Positions 8,626 through 17,170 are shown, counted from the stretch's first letter. The stretch: DNA of 64,000 bases from Streptomyces gossypii (GCF_025165795.1 NZ_JAJAGO010000015.1:112001-176000), one strand, 5' to 3'. Made by a program: numbers and translations. Notes: generated by a model from the sequence alone, not told the origin.

Positions 8626-9882
8626 TCACGCAAAGGTCACGGGCAAAGTACGCAAACCACGCATGATCAGGCCACCGCGCCAGCGCAATTCTTCCGGCTC
8701 GGCAGCGAGTTGAAGACCGGGCAGCCGCTGGAAGACCGAGCCGATCGCAATCCTGCCCTCAAGTCGGGCCAACGGGGCGCCCAGACAGTAGTGGACCCCG
8801 TGTCCGAACCCCAGATGCTGGTTGTCGCTCCGGCCCAGGTCGAGGAGGTCCGGCGCGTCGAACTTGGCCGGGTCGCGGTTGGCCGCCGCCAGCACCACCA
8901 GCACCGGTTCCCCCGTCCCGATCCTCTGACCGCCCAACTCCAGTGGCTCCGTCGCGAATCGCCAGGTCGCCATCTCCACCGGCCCGTCGTAGCGCAGCAT
9001 CTCCTCGATCGCCGTGTTCTGCCGCGCCTCGTCGCCGCATGCCACCGCGTCCTGCCAGCGTTCCCGCTGCTCCGGGTGGCGCAGCAGCGCGTAGGTGCCG
9101 TTGCCGATCAGATTCACCGTGGTCTCGAAGCCCGCGAAGAGGAGGATGAACGCCATGGCGGCGGCCTCGTTCTCGGTGAGGTGCTCGCCGTGGTCAGAGG
9201 CGCGGATCAGTCCCGAGATGAGGTCGTCGCCGGGGTCCTGGCGCTTACGGTGAATCAGCTCGGCCAGGTACGCCCGCATCTTCTTCACCGCACGCCCGAC
9301 ACCGCCGCGAGGGCCGCGGTCGTGCCGGATCATCATGCCCGCCCAGTCGCGGAAGTCGTCCTGGTCGCCGGGCGGCACTCCGAGCAGATCGCAGATCGCG
9401 TAGAGGGGCAGCGGGAAGGCGAGTTCGTGGATGAGGTCCGCCGCGCCACCGGGCCGGCCGGCGAGGATGCCGTCGATCAGCCCCTCGGTCAGCTCCCGCA
9501 CCCGGGGCTCGAAGGCCGCCACCCGCCGGGGCGTGAACGCCTTCGACACCAGCCGCCGCAGCCGGGTGTGGTCCGGCGGGTCGATGTTGAGCAGATGCGT
9601 CATCAGGTTCGCGCTGCGCTCCCCCGGGATGCCCACCTTCCCCTTGCCGTGCGCGGCCTGCTCACTGTGGTGCCCGGGGTTCTTGCTCAGCCGCTGGTCG
9701 GCCAGCGCCTGCCGGGCATCCCCGTAACGGGTGACCAGCCACGCCTCGACCCCGCTGGGCAGTTCCGTCCGGCGTACGGGGGCGTGCTCGCGCAGCCAGG
9801 CGTACGCCGGGTACGGGTCGGCAGCGAATTCCCAGTCGAAGAAGGGGGGCATGGGCGGGGGCGTGGGGGTTTCGTCGTGCAC
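8626..9882 (-). CDS. Cytochrome P450
   Basis: 418 residues. Soluble class I bacterial P450 needing ferredoxin and reductase partners, which are not encoded nearby. The I-helix oxygen-activation motif LLFAGFETTVNLIGN has Thr in place. The K-helix ExxR is in IEEMLRYDGP. The heme loop is LGFGHGVHYCLGAPLARLE with Cys366 as the thiolate ligand. The GTG at 9882 is used here; an internal ATG at 9852 (MPPFFDWEF) is an alternative. S. coelicolor carries a P450 of the CYP107 type at the same place, from memory, so this is probably a core developmental P450 rather than part of a biosynthetic cluster. Substrate unknown. Confidence 0.95.
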   Translation of the reverse strand: MHDETPTPPPMPPFFDWEFAADPYPAYAWLREHAPVRRTELPSGVEAWLVTRYGDARQALADQRLSKNPGHHSEQAAHGKGKVGIPGERSANLMTHLLNIDPPDHTRLRRLVSKAFTPRRVAAFEPRVRELTEGLIDGILAGRPGGAADLIHELAFPLPLYAICDLLGVPPGDQDDFRDWAGMMIRHDRGPRGGVGRAVKKMRAYLAELIHRKRQDPGDDLISGLIRASDHGEHLTENEAAAMAFILLFAGFETTVNLIGNGTYALLRHPEQRERWQDAVACGDEARQNTAIEEMLRYDGPVEMATWRFATEPLELGGQRIGTGEPVLVVLAAANRDPAKFDAPDLLDLGRSDNQHLGFGHGVHYCLGAPLARLEGRIAIGSVFQRLPGLQLAAEPEELRWRGGLIMRGLRTLPVTFA

Positions 9883-9942
9883 GCCCCCGACCGTATACGG
9901 GCAGGTGAGCGGCGCGCGGCCGCCCGCGACGCGCGCGTCAGG

Positions 9943-10809
9943 TCAGGCGGTGCCGTTCCCGTCCCCGGCCCCCGCCGTACGCTCCAGCCAGCCGGTGACC
10001 AGGAGGTACTGGCCAAGCAGGTAGCCCGCCATGATCAGGACCTCCTGTGAGGGAAACTCGTGCCCGGCCGCCTGCGCGCCGATGAGCAGGTCGGAGGCGA
10101 GGAACGCCCCGGCGCCCACGGCCACCGTCCCGCCCACGGCCAGCGCGGTGGCGCCCATCGCGGCCAGGGCCAGGCTGTAGCCCGCCACCGGGAGGCGGAG
10201 CCGCCGCTCCAGGGCGGGGGCGAGGGCGGCGTTGACCGCGGCCCAGGCGGCGAGGCAGCCGACGCCCGCACGGCGGGCACGGCGGCGCGATCCCCTCGCC
10301 TCCTCAGAGCTGCCGGAGCTGCCAGAGCTGCCGGGGATGCCGGAGCCGTGGAGTTGGGCCAGGCCCGCCGTATAACTGAGCTGGGTGCCGAGGAACGCGG
10401 CCATCCCCAGCAGGAACGCGGGCTCCCGGTCGTCGAAGAGCAGCGCGGTGTCCCCCACGGTGGCGAACGCCAGCCCGGCGGCCAGCGGCGCCGGAACCAA
10501 CGGCCGGTCTCCGTCCCGGGCACGCCCCTGTGCCGTGTCGGGGAGGGTCGGAGCCGGGGTCCAGCGGCCGGAAGCGGAGGTCGAGTAACGCGACGCGTAA
10601 ACGGCCAGCGCGGGCATCAGGAACGGTTTCGCGGCCCGGAGCGGCCCGCGCGGGGCCCGTGCGGTGCCCAGCAGGTCGACAGCGGCGAGTGCACCGTACG
10701 CCGCCAGCGCGCCCCGGCCGCGCCCGTACGTCCGTACGGGCAGACCTCGCCTGCCGCGCCCCCTGATCACCATGCGGGGCATTCTGACCAGGCGGCCGTC
10801 CCCGGTCAA
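9943..10809 (-). CDS. YhhN/TMEM86-family lysoplasmalogenase, membrane protein
   Basis: 288 residues. Members hydrolyse the vinyl-ether bond of lysoplasmalogens. The sequence is almost entirely hydrophobic helices, about eight. Family features are KPFLMPALAVY near the N-terminus and GLAFATVGDTALLFDDREPAFLLGMAAFLG in the middle, with the conserved Asp residues of the presumed active site. A Gly/Ser-rich loop, GIPGSSGSSGSSEE, interrupts the helices near 165. Start choice between the ATGs at 10809, 10782 and 10773 is uncertain. The stop lies just ahead of the P450 gene, so the two may be co-transcribed. The substrate in a streptomycete is unproven. Confidence 0.8.
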   Translation of the reverse strand: MTGDGRLVRMPRMVIRGRGRRGLPVRTYGRGRGALAAYGALAAVDLLGTARAPRGPLRAAKPFLMPALAVYASRYSTSASGRWTPAPTLPDTAQGRARDGDRPLVPAPLAAGLAFATVGDTALLFDDREPAFLLGMAAFLGTQLSYTAGLAQLHGSGIPGSSGSSGSSEEARGSRRRARRAGVGCLAAWAAVNAALAPALERRLRLPVAGYSLALAAMGATALAVGGTVAVGAGAFLASDLLIGAQAAGHEFPSQEVLIMAGYLLGQYLLVTGWLERTAGAGDGNGTA

Positions 10810-10818
10810 CAGGTGCGG

Positions 10819-11412
10819 TCAGTCGCGCGGGAAGTCGTCCGTCTCCAACCGCAGCTCCATCCCGAGCGGCGACAGGTCGAGATCCTCACCGAACTTCACG
10901 GTCAGCTCGCTGTCGTACGCCTCGCCGTCGGGGCGGCCGAAGGCATGGCACTTCCCGGTGTAGGGATCGGCGATCAGATAGACCGGAATCCCGGCGAGGG
11001 CGTACGCCTTCCGCTTCCGGCCGTAGTCGTTGTCCCCGGTCTCGCGGGAGATCACCTCCAGCACGAACTCGACGTCCCGGTAGGTCCAGCGGTCCTCCAC
11101 ACCCTCGGCCTCGGCCGTGGCCGACAGCTTCAGCAGATCCGGGGCGAATCCGTTGCCCTCGCCCGGCAGCGCCAGCAGTACGTCCGACAGCGTGCTCGCA
11201 CGACGGCCATAGCGCTCCTTCAGCTGGAGCAGGACCAGCTCGATAATCTTCCAGTGCGTCTTCCGCTGTGGCGACACGACCACGGCCCCCTCGACGATCT
11301 CGGCCTTGAAGCCCTCGGGGACTCGCATCCGATCAAGGAGCCACAGCTCCTCCTCCAGCCCGGATGTGTCAGCGTCAGCCATATCGATCCTGTCGGTCAT
11401 CTCGACGGTCAC
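10819..11412 (-). CDS. Uma2-family (DUF820) restriction-endonuclease-like protein
   Basis: 197 residues. PD-(D/E)xK-fold protein of unknown role, very common in streptomycetes. Family features: PEGFKAEIVEGAVVVSP near the N-terminus, then FAPDLLKLS (metal-binding Asp), VEFVLEVISRETGDND (Glu) and RKRKAYALAGIPVYLIADP (Lys), ending with the usual beta region. I chose GTG at 11412 because GGGGAGGGGAG precedes it at proper spacing; ATGs at 11400 and 11382 are alternatives. No partner gene is evident; the downstream gene is 9 bases away. Nuclease activity is inferred from the fold, not shown. Confidence 0.85.
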   Translation of the reverse strand: MTVEMTDRIDMADADTSGLEEELWLLDRMRVPEGFKAEIVEGAVVVSPQRKTHWKIIELVLLQLKERYGRRASTLSDVLLALPGEGNGFAPDLLKLSATAEAEGVEDRWTYRDVEFVLEVISRETGDNDYGRKRKAYALAGIPVYLIADPYTGKCHAFGRPDGEAYDSELTVKFGEDLDLSPLGMELRLETDDFPRD

Positions 11413-11506
11413 GGTGCCGCTCCCCTCCCCGCCGCACTCTGTAGGCGCAGCCGCGTACGACAACGATACGAGTGACTGGTCGGTCACGGCCCGGCCTCGC
11501 CGGTTG

Positions 11507-13837
11507 TCAGGCGAAATGCTTCGTGAGTTCGGCGAGGTTGTCCTCGGTGACCCGCCACAGTTCCCGCTGGCGGGCGTGGACGTCAAAGACGGCGTTCGGG
11601 TGGCTCTCCAGGAGTGCCACGGCCCGTTCGGTCAGGAGCGCACCCAGCTCCCGGTCGTGCACCGAGACGCCCCATTCCGGGCGGCCGATGTCGTCGAGGA
11701 AGTAGGCAAGCTTGGGGTGCGAGATCAGGCTGAGCACCGGCGTGCCGCAGCCGAAAGGGATCATGGTCGCGTGGCCGCGCATCCCGATCACCAGCCGGGT
11801 ACGGGCGTAGTGGTCCCGGATCTCGTCGTTGGAGAAGTCGTAGAGCGGGTCGACGGGCAGCGTGATGCCGTGCTCGCGGCGCATGTCGTGCACCAGGCGC
11901 TCGTCGGCGGGCATGTGTGCCGCGTACCGAACCTCCGCGTGGCCGCTCAGCTTCCGTACCGCTTCCGCGAGCTGGCCGAGGAAGTGACCGTAGTCGTGCC
12001 CGAAGCGCAGGCCCGCCCGGTCGTACGCGCAGTTGAGCAGTACGGTGTCGGCCCGCCGCTCCGGGTCCCGCCAGCCGGGGTCGAGCTGCCGGGCGACGGT
12101 GGTGGGGCACGGCTGCCAGCGCACCCGGTCCCGCAGCCCGGACGGCAGCAGTTCCCGTACGCGCCGCACCGAGCCGTGGTTGCGCAGGCCGAAGAAGGCC
12201 GACTGCTCCACCAGCGTCCGCAGGCTCTGGATGAACCGCGGGCGTCCGTACTCCTGCCCGTCGAACGCGTTGTAGCCGACCGCGAACACCGCCAGCGGCA
12301 CGGTGATGCGGGCCAGCAGTTCGTCCGGCACGTTCCACTGCCAGGCGCTGTTGCCGTTCGGCCAGGTGTCCGGCAGGAACAGTCCGCCGCCGCCGATGAT
12401 CACGCCGCGCCGGGCGTTCACCTGCTCCAGCGCCCGCTCGTCGAAGAGCCGGTGCACATGCACCGGGTGCCAGCGGCGCGGGCCGGTGTCGGAGTCCAGG
12501 CACATGCGTACGGCTTCGGGGAGCACCTTGTCGCCGGCGTTGTCCTGGCCGGTTGAGAAGAGCGCCACATGTGCGAACTGCTCGGCGGCGGGCGCCTGCT
12601 GCCCGGGCGCCTGCTGCCCGGACTCCGCAACGGGCGGCGGAAGGTGCAGGGAACGGCAACCCCCGTGGGTCGGCTCCGAGTCGAGCCCCTCACGGGCGTA
12701 CGCACGCGCGCCCGCGTCGTCGCCGCGCAGCCAGGCCAGCCTGCCCAGCTGGCGGAACGCCCGTGCGGCCACGGTCGGTTCGGCGGTGGCCAGCAGCAGA
12801 CGGGTCTCCGCCTCCTCATGGCGCGAGACGGCCAGCAACGCGGTCCCGAAGGTCTCGTGGAAGCGCGGCTGGTCGGCCTGCGCCCGGTCCGCGACCAGGG
12901 ACAGCACCTCGACCGCCTCGTCGTAACGGCCCTTCTCCAGATACACACCCGCGATGTCGCGGGCCAGGTTGATGGAGGGTCCGGAGGTACGCAGCAGGGG
13001 CTCGACGCAGTGGAGGAAGTAGTCGGGGTGGCGGCGTACGCGCAGGGCGCAGTAGGCGCGGTGGAATGCCTCGTCGGTCAGGTCGAAGCGGCGCCACGCC
13101 TCCTGGGCCGGGCCGTATCCGGCGCGGGAAGCCGTCCAGGGGTGGTGGCCGTCCGCTTCGCCGAAGTTCAGGACGACGGCCGCGCCGGGCACGGGCGTGT
13201 CGTCGTAGAGGCGCCGCACCAGGAAGTCGAAGCGGGCGTCGAGCGGCCGGTGCGGCGCCTCGGTGGTGTCGGCGTCGCGCTGGAGGACGAGCAGGCCGTC
13301 CTCCCGTACGGCCCGCTCCCCGCCGTCCACCGGCTGGGGAACGGCGGCGGCGCCGTAGCGCAGCCGCACCAGTTCGCCGATGTCCCCGAGCACGACCATG
13401 CCGGTGGTGAAGGCGAGCACCGTGTCGTAGCCGGGACGGCCTTCACCGTCGCTGCCGTCGCCGTCCGCGCTGCCCTGGAAGGTCCGCAGGTACGCGCTCC
13501 GCGAAGCAGCGCGACGGGGCACGAGGCGCGGGTGCAGCCGCCGGGCGGCGTCCAGGTCCGCCTCGCTCAGCCCGTCGTGCAGGAGCAGGAAGTCCTCGCA
13601 CAGCCAGGGGTTGGTCAGCGCCAGGCTGCGCAGCAGCGCCAGCAGACCGGGCAGCCGCTCCCGGTCGGTGTGGCAGGCGAGAGCGATGCGGCGCTTGTCG
13701 GCGGCGGCGCGCCCGCCCGTGCGTGCGGCGGCTGCGCGCGGTGCGGTCCCTGCGCGCGGCCCGGTCATGTCGGTGGGGTCAGTCATCTCAGTGAGGTCCG
13801 TACTCCGTCGGCGCTCGTTGCGTGAGCCGTGACCCAT
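11507..13837 (-). CDS. Glycosyltransferase-TPR-polysaccharide pyruvyltransferase fusion
   Basis: 776 residues in three parts. The first (about 45-300) begins RRIALACHTDRERLPGLLALL and resembles nucleotide-sugar glycosyltransferases. The middle (about 310-450) has TPR-like helices such as ARDIAGVYLEKGRYDEAVEVL. The last (about 460-776) is a polysaccharide pyruvyltransferase domain: HVALFSTGQDNAGDKVLPEAV, RGVIIGGGGLFLPDTW, VFAVGYNAFDG, RTRLVIGMRGHATMIPFGCGTPVLSL. Such domains add ketal-pyruvate to cell-envelope glycans. ATG at 13837 follows the strong site GAAGGAGAGCGA but overlaps the upstream gene by 55 bases; a later ATG at 13786 forms an exact ATGA overlap with the upstream stop. Either way the pair is translationally coupled. 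No membrane segment is seen. The glycan acceptor is unknown. Confidence 0.85.
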   Translation of the reverse strand: MGHGSRNERRRSTDLTEMTDPTDMTGPRAGTAPRAAAARTGGRAAADKRRIALACHTDRERLPGLLALLRSLALTNPWLCEDFLLLHDGLSEADLDAARRLHPRLVPRRAASRSAYLRTFQGSADGDGSDGEGRPGYDTVLAFTTGMVVLGDIGELVRLRYGAAAVPQPVDGGERAVREDGLLVLQRDADTTEAPHRPLDARFDFLVRRLYDDTPVPGAAVVLNFGEADGHHPWTASRAGYGPAQEAWRRFDLTDEAFHRAYCALRVRRHPDYFLHCVEPLLRTSGPSINLARDIAGVYLEKGRYDEAVEVLSLVADRAQADQPRFHETFGTALLAVSRHEEAETRLLLATAEPTVAARAFRQLGRLAWLRGDDAGARAYAREGLDSEPTHGGCRSLHLPPPVAESGQQAPGQQAPAAEQFAHVALFSTGQDNAGDKVLPEAVRMCLDSDTGPRRWHPVHVHRLFDERALEQVNARRGVIIGGGGLFLPDTWPNGNSAWQWNVPDELLARITVPLAVFAVGYNAFDGQEYGRPRFIQSLRTLVEQSAFFGLRNHGSVRRVRELLPSGLRDRVRWQPCPTTVARQLDPGWRDPERRADTVLLNCAYDRAGLRFGHDYGHFLGQLAEAVRKLSGHAEVRYAAHMPADERLVHDMRREHGITLPVDPLYDFSNDEIRDHYARTRLVIGMRGHATMIPFGCGTPVLSLISHPKLAYFLDDIGRPEWGVSVHDRELGALLTERAVALLESHPNAVFDVHARQRELWRVTEDNLAELTKHFA

Positions 13838-15105
13838 TCGCTCTCCTTCTCCCGGAGCCGACCGGGTGGCCCGTAGCCGATCAGATCGATGGCGGGACTG
13901 ACGTCCAGGAAGTCCAGCAGCCGCGCCATCGTGAATCCGGTGGTCGGGCGGGCGCCCCAGCCGCTCTCGCCGATGAGTGCGGGATCGGCGATCGGGTGGC
14001 GCAGCGCCGCGTCGCCGGCGTAGTGCTGCGCACCGGGGACCAGTCGGCGCAGCGCGCCCCGCCAGTCGTCCGCCGACTCGGCGAACACCAGCCGGAGAGA
14101 CACGGGTTCGTGCCAGCGGGGGGTGGTCCCGTCGGCGAGTGCGCCCACGGCGTGCACGTCCGTACGCATGCCGGTGCCGGGCTCGCCGGGCGCGCGGCTC
14201 GTACGGTACCTGTCGCAGCGGACCACCAGGTCGTAGGCGTCGACTGCCGCCGCCAGTGCCGAATCTCCCTCGGACGGTGCGATGTTGGCGACCACGCACA
14301 CTCTGCGTCCGGCCACCAGGGCGCGCAGCCCACCGAGGCCGCACGGCTCGGTGCCGCCCAGCAGCGGATCCGCCATGCGGGGCTGGACGACGAGGCGGCA
14401 GTAGGTGGCGTACAGCCTCGCGAGCCGCCGTACCTCCGGGTCGCCGGCGCCGCGTTCGCGCATGCGGGCGCCGAGATGGGCGGTGAAGGCGGCCTTGATC
14501 TCGGTGGCGGGCTGCTGCTCGCCATGCACTGCCGCTGCGAAGGCGCGCGCGTGCGGGCAGCCGCTCTGCTCTTGCGGACCGCCCTGCTGCTGCGGACCGC
14601 CGCGCGGCTGCGGCCCGTCCGGCGGGAACAGCCCGGCGGCCTCGGTCAGGCAGGCACGCTTCTCCCGCAAGGTCCGCATATGCAGGGCGACTTCCTCGGC
14701 GGCGGGGCCCTGCGAGAGTCCGAGATAGCGCTCGTACGCCTCGGCCGCCTCGACCGGCCGCTCCAGCGCCTCCAGCGCGCGGGCCCGCAGCCGCCAGCCG
14801 CCCTTGGACTTGTCGCGCATCTCCAGCGCCGTGCCGGCGAGGCGCAGCGCGAGGTCCGCCTCGCGCGGGCCGCCCGCCCGCAGCGCGGCGTCCCCGGCGG
14901 GCAGCAGCGCGTCGAACGTACGGGTGGAGAGCAGCGTGCCGAGGGCTGCGGCGAGCCGCAGCCGTGCCGCGTCGGAGACTGCCGCACCGCGCCGGGCGGC
15001 GCCGGAAGTGTCGCCGGACGTGTCACCGAGCCCGGCCAGATAGCCGGAACAGGTCTCCACGCACGCGGCCAGCGGATCGCGTGACCGTCCCCGCCATATG
15101 CCCAT
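13783..15105 (-). CDS. TPR protein with C-terminal sialyltransferase (GT29)-like domain
   Basis: 440 residues. The first half is helical with TPR character, for example RLRARALEALERPVEAAEAYERYL. The C-terminal part resembles family GT29: RRVCVVANIAPSEGDS with DAYDLVVRCDRYR and GMRTDVHAV (about 277-330) recalls sialylmotif L, and PTTGFTMARLLDFLD...IDLIGYG (387-412) recalls sialylmotif S. A Gln/Gly/Pro repeat, GGPQQQGGPQEQ, lies between the halves. I chose ATG 15105 (MGIWRGRS) with GGGG nearby; the frame stays open to 15180. It is coupled to the pyruvyltransferase fusion downstream, so both probably build one surface glycan. No sialic acid or nucleotide-sugar genes are adjacent, so the donor sugar is open. 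Confidence 0.72.
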   Translation of the reverse strand: MGIWRGRSRDPLAACVETCSGYLAGLGDTSGDTSGAARRGAAVSDAARLRLAAALGTLLSTRTFDALLPAGDAALRAGGPREADLALRLAGTALEMRDKSKGGWRLRARALEALERPVEAAEAYERYLGLSQGPAAEEVALHMRTLREKRACLTEAAGLFPPDGPQPRGGPQQQGGPQEQSGCPHARAFAAAVHGEQQPATEIKAAFTAHLGARMRERGAGDPEVRRLARLYATYCRLVVQPRMADPLLGGTEPCGLGGLRALVAGRRVCVVANIAPSEGDSALAAAVDAYDLVVRCDRYRTSRAPGEPGTGMRTDVHAVGALADGTTPRWHEPVSLRLVFAESADDWRGALRRLVPGAQHYAGDAALRHPIADPALIGESGWGARPTTGFTMARLLDFLDVSPAIDLIGYGPPGRLREKESEWVTAHATSADGVRTSLR

Positions 15106-15233
15106 CGGTACCCCGCACTCCCGGCAACAGAGTGCCGAACTGTGCCCGATGGTCGCCCGCCGCACGCAAAGCGCCGGCACACGGCGCGTGAACGCCGTGC
15201 GAACCCTTCACGCAGACGCGCCGGAGCGGGGTG

Positions 15234-15278
15234 CAGGAGCCCGGCGACCAGCCCTCACGGCCTGTCGCCCGGCTCCTG
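15234..15278 (-). terminator. Hairpin after the 15.3-kb lipoprotein gene
   Basis: 15-base arms CAGGAGCCCGGCGAC (15234-15248) and GTCGCCCGGCTCCTG (15264-15278), one mismatch, 15-base loop. It lies 16 bases beyond the lipoprotein stop, between it and the sialyltransferase-like gene. Confidence 0.65.
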
Positions 15279-15293
15279 TGCTGCCCAAGTGTC

Positions 15294-15962
15294 CTACGGA
15301 GTCCAGACGATGGGCTTGTCCGAGTAGTCCTCATCGTCGTACTCGGCTCCGGCGACCGTCAGGCCAGGGCCTGCGCCCTGCAGACGGGAGCTCTTGTAGC
15401 TCGCGCCCTTCTTGGCGAACTCGTCGGGTGCCTGTCCCTCTTCACAGTCGGGGAGGCTGGCGCCGAAGACCACCGCGCCCGTGCTGCCGCCGCTCTCGCT
15501 GACTCCGGAGAGGTTGGGCGGGTAGGTCCCGCCGAGGTCGCTGCCGTCGGCGTTCTCGATGGTGTAACGGACGCAGTAAGGCGTGATGTCCGGGTTTGCC
15601 TTGTCGCCCATCGCCTTGTCGAAGGCGGCCTTGTCCAGCTTGTCCACACCGGTGACGGTGATGCTGATCGCACCCTTCGACCCGGCCTTGTCGTACGGGA
15701 CGACCGCGGGCTCGCCGATCTTCAGCTTCGTGCCGGGCGGCGTCACCTCGACCTTGGCCGGCTTCGCCGCTGGCGAGCTCTCCTCCGGGGCCTCCTCGGG
15801 GCTGGATTCGGGCGCGGCCGAGTCCTCCGCGGGTGCCTCGGGCTTCGACTCCGAGGAGGAGTCGGAGGACGAGTCGGAGGAGTCGTCGTCACCGCCGCAA
15901 CCTGTGAGTGCGAACGTGACGGCGCCGATTACCGACACCACTGCCATGCGTGTGCGCTTCAC
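15294..15962 (-). CDS. Secreted lipoprotein of unknown function
   Basis: 222 residues. The signal peptide VKRTRMAVVSVIGAVTFA leads to the lipobox LTGC, so the mature protein is probably lipid-anchored outside the membrane. An acidic Ser/Asp/Glu/Pro/Ala-rich spacer (about 25-75) is followed by a beta-rich domain starting TPPGTKLKIGEPAVVPYD, which recalls the DUF4352-like immunoglobulin folds of Gram-positive lipoproteins. Two cysteines, in TPYCVRYT and LPDCEEG, could pair. GTG at 15962 follows AGAGAGG. No partner is apparent and I cannot assign a function. Confidence 0.75.
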   Translation of the reverse strand: MKRTRMAVVSVIGAVTFALTGCGGDDDSSDSSSDSSSESKPEAPAEDSAAPESSPEEAPEESSPAAKPAKVEVTPPGTKLKIGEPAVVPYDKAGSKGAISITVTGVDKLDKAAFDKAMGDKANPDITPYCVRYTIENADGSDLGGTYPPNLSGVSESGGSTGAVVFGASLPDCEEGQAPDEFAKKGASYKSSRLQGAGPGLTVAGAEYDDEDYSDKPIVWTP

Positions 15963-16278
15963 CGCTGTGCCTCTCTGATGCCGCACGAGGTCCCCCCTCG
16001 CCCGGGTGTTGGTCTACCGGTGACCACCTTGGCTCATATCGCAGCGGAGTCGCGTATCAGCCGGGATCCGATTCCCTGGCACTTCCGTAACAGTCGCTGT
16101 TTCTCGGCACACCCGTCACACCCGGCACACCGCGCACACCGCGCACGCTCGGCTTGCCCGGTCCCGGAAGCCGCGGGCGCACCTCCGCGCCCCGCCGCGG
16201 GGGAGTCTTCACCCGGGCGGGGCGCGGAGTGCGAGGTGCCGTGTGCCGTGTGCGAGGTGCGGTCAGCCGTGCCCGGGG
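15963..16278. other. Intergenic region between the lipoprotein and LPMO genes
   Basis: 316 bases with no supported gene. It contains imperfect CACACCGCGCACAC-type direct repeats around 16105-16150, a hairpin at 16183-16229 and TGCCGTGTGCCGTGTGCGAG-type repeats at about 16235-16260. The reading frames here show no family resemblance. Confidence 0.55.
16183..16229 (-). terminator. Hairpin after the LPMO gene
   Basis: Perfect 14-base-pair stem, CTCCGCGCCCCGCC (16183-16196) with GGCGGGGCGCGGAG (16216-16229), and a 19-base loop. It is about 50 bases past the LPMO stop. Confidence 0.65.
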
Positions 16279-16998
16279 TCAGGCCGGGGCGCAGGCGCCG
16301 AGGTCTTCCCAGACACCCCACTCACCGCTGCTGCCGGGCTCCTGGCCCTGCACCCACCACCTGGCGCGCCAGGTGTGATCTCCCCAGGTGACGGTGTCGC
16401 CGCCGTTGTAGACGCTGCCAGCGTCCCAGGCTGTCGCGGTGCAGTCGTCCGGGTCACCGGGCTCGCCGGGCCCGCCCGGGTCACCGCCGATGTTCACGTC
16501 GATGCAGGAGTAGAAGGCGTTGTCCGTGTCGGCGACGTTCCAGACGGCGAGCACCTTCTGCTTGCCGGTGAGGTTGCCGAAGTCGACCTGGTGGTTGACG
16601 GTCGCCGGGGGCTGCGCACCGCCGTCGTTGAACTCCGCCACCTTCTGTCCACCGACGAAGTACTGCCAGGTGCTGGTCGCGTGACGTGCCGTCAGTTTCC
16701 AGGTGAAGGTGGTCGAGCTGTCGACCGGGGTGGCCTTCCAGCCCTTGCTGTCGTCGTCGAGTTCGGCGAAGCGGGAGTTGCCGCCGCTGCAACTCTTCAG
16801 GCCCTTCGGCCCCTCGACGCTGTGGGGCTCGTACTTGATCTGGCCGCAGTCGACGGTGCCCGCGGCGCACTGAGCCTGGCGGCTCGGCGGCGAGTTCACG
16901 TAGCCGTGCGCGCTGGCCGTGCCGGTCGGCAGGGTCACGGCGAGGAGGGGTGCGATCCCCGCGCCGATCATGACAGCGAGCCTTCTTTTCGTGTTCAT
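16279..16998 (-). CDS. Secreted AA10 lytic polysaccharide monooxygenase with CBM5/12
   Basis: 239 residues. Copper enzyme that oxidatively cleaves crystalline chitin or cellulose outside the cell. The signal peptide ends TASA/HGYV, so His31 becomes the N-terminal copper ligand. The second histidine-brace residue is His106 in LTARHATSTWQYFV. Cysteine pairs CAAGTVDC and the later SC/SC residues fit the fold. A short Gly/Pro/Glu/Asp linker (about 178-190) leads to a small chitin-binding module with AWDAGSVYNGGDTVTWGDHTWRARWWVQGQEPG-like content. ATG 16998 follows AAGGAGTTGGC. A DasR operator lies 160 bases upstream, pointing to chitin as substrate and N-acetylglucosamine-responsive control. Confidence 0.94.
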   Translation of the reverse strand: MNTKRRLAVMIGAGIAPLLAVTLPTGTASAHGYVNSPPSRQAQCAAGTVDCGQIKYEPHSVEGPKGLKSCSGGNSRFAELDDDSKGWKATPVDSSTTFTWKLTARHATSTWQYFVGGQKVAEFNDGGAQPPATVNHQVDFGNLTGKQKVLAVWNVADTDNAFYSCIDVNIGGDPGGPGEPGDPDDCTATAWDAGSVYNGGDTVTWGDHTWRARWWVQGQEPGSSGEWGVWEDLGACAPA

Positions 16999-17156
16999 GC
17001 CAACTCCTTCGTTGTCGAGGCCGCCGCTGAGGGGGTGCGGATACCGGTACGGGTGCCGCCTGCACCCGTACCGCTTCACGGCCTCGTCGAGTGGGGTCAG
17101 TGGGGGGCTCGGAGACGCACGTGGCCAGTACTGAGGGCGAACTGGCGATCGAGGTC

Positions 17157-17170
17157 TTGGTCTAGACCTT
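17157..17170. promoter_or_regulatory. DasR-responsive element (dre)
   Basis: TTGGTCTAGACCTT contains the 10-base palindrome GGTCTAGACC, the core of the DasR consensus TGGTCTAGACCA. It lies about 160 bases upstream of the LPMO gene. In streptomycetes DasR represses chitinolytic genes until glucosamine-6-phosphate releases it. Confidence 0.82.

Noticed and set aside
8626..9882. A biosynthetic gene cluster around the P450
   Set aside because: Neighbours are core or unrelated genes; no polyketide, peptide synthetase or terpene enzymes are near.
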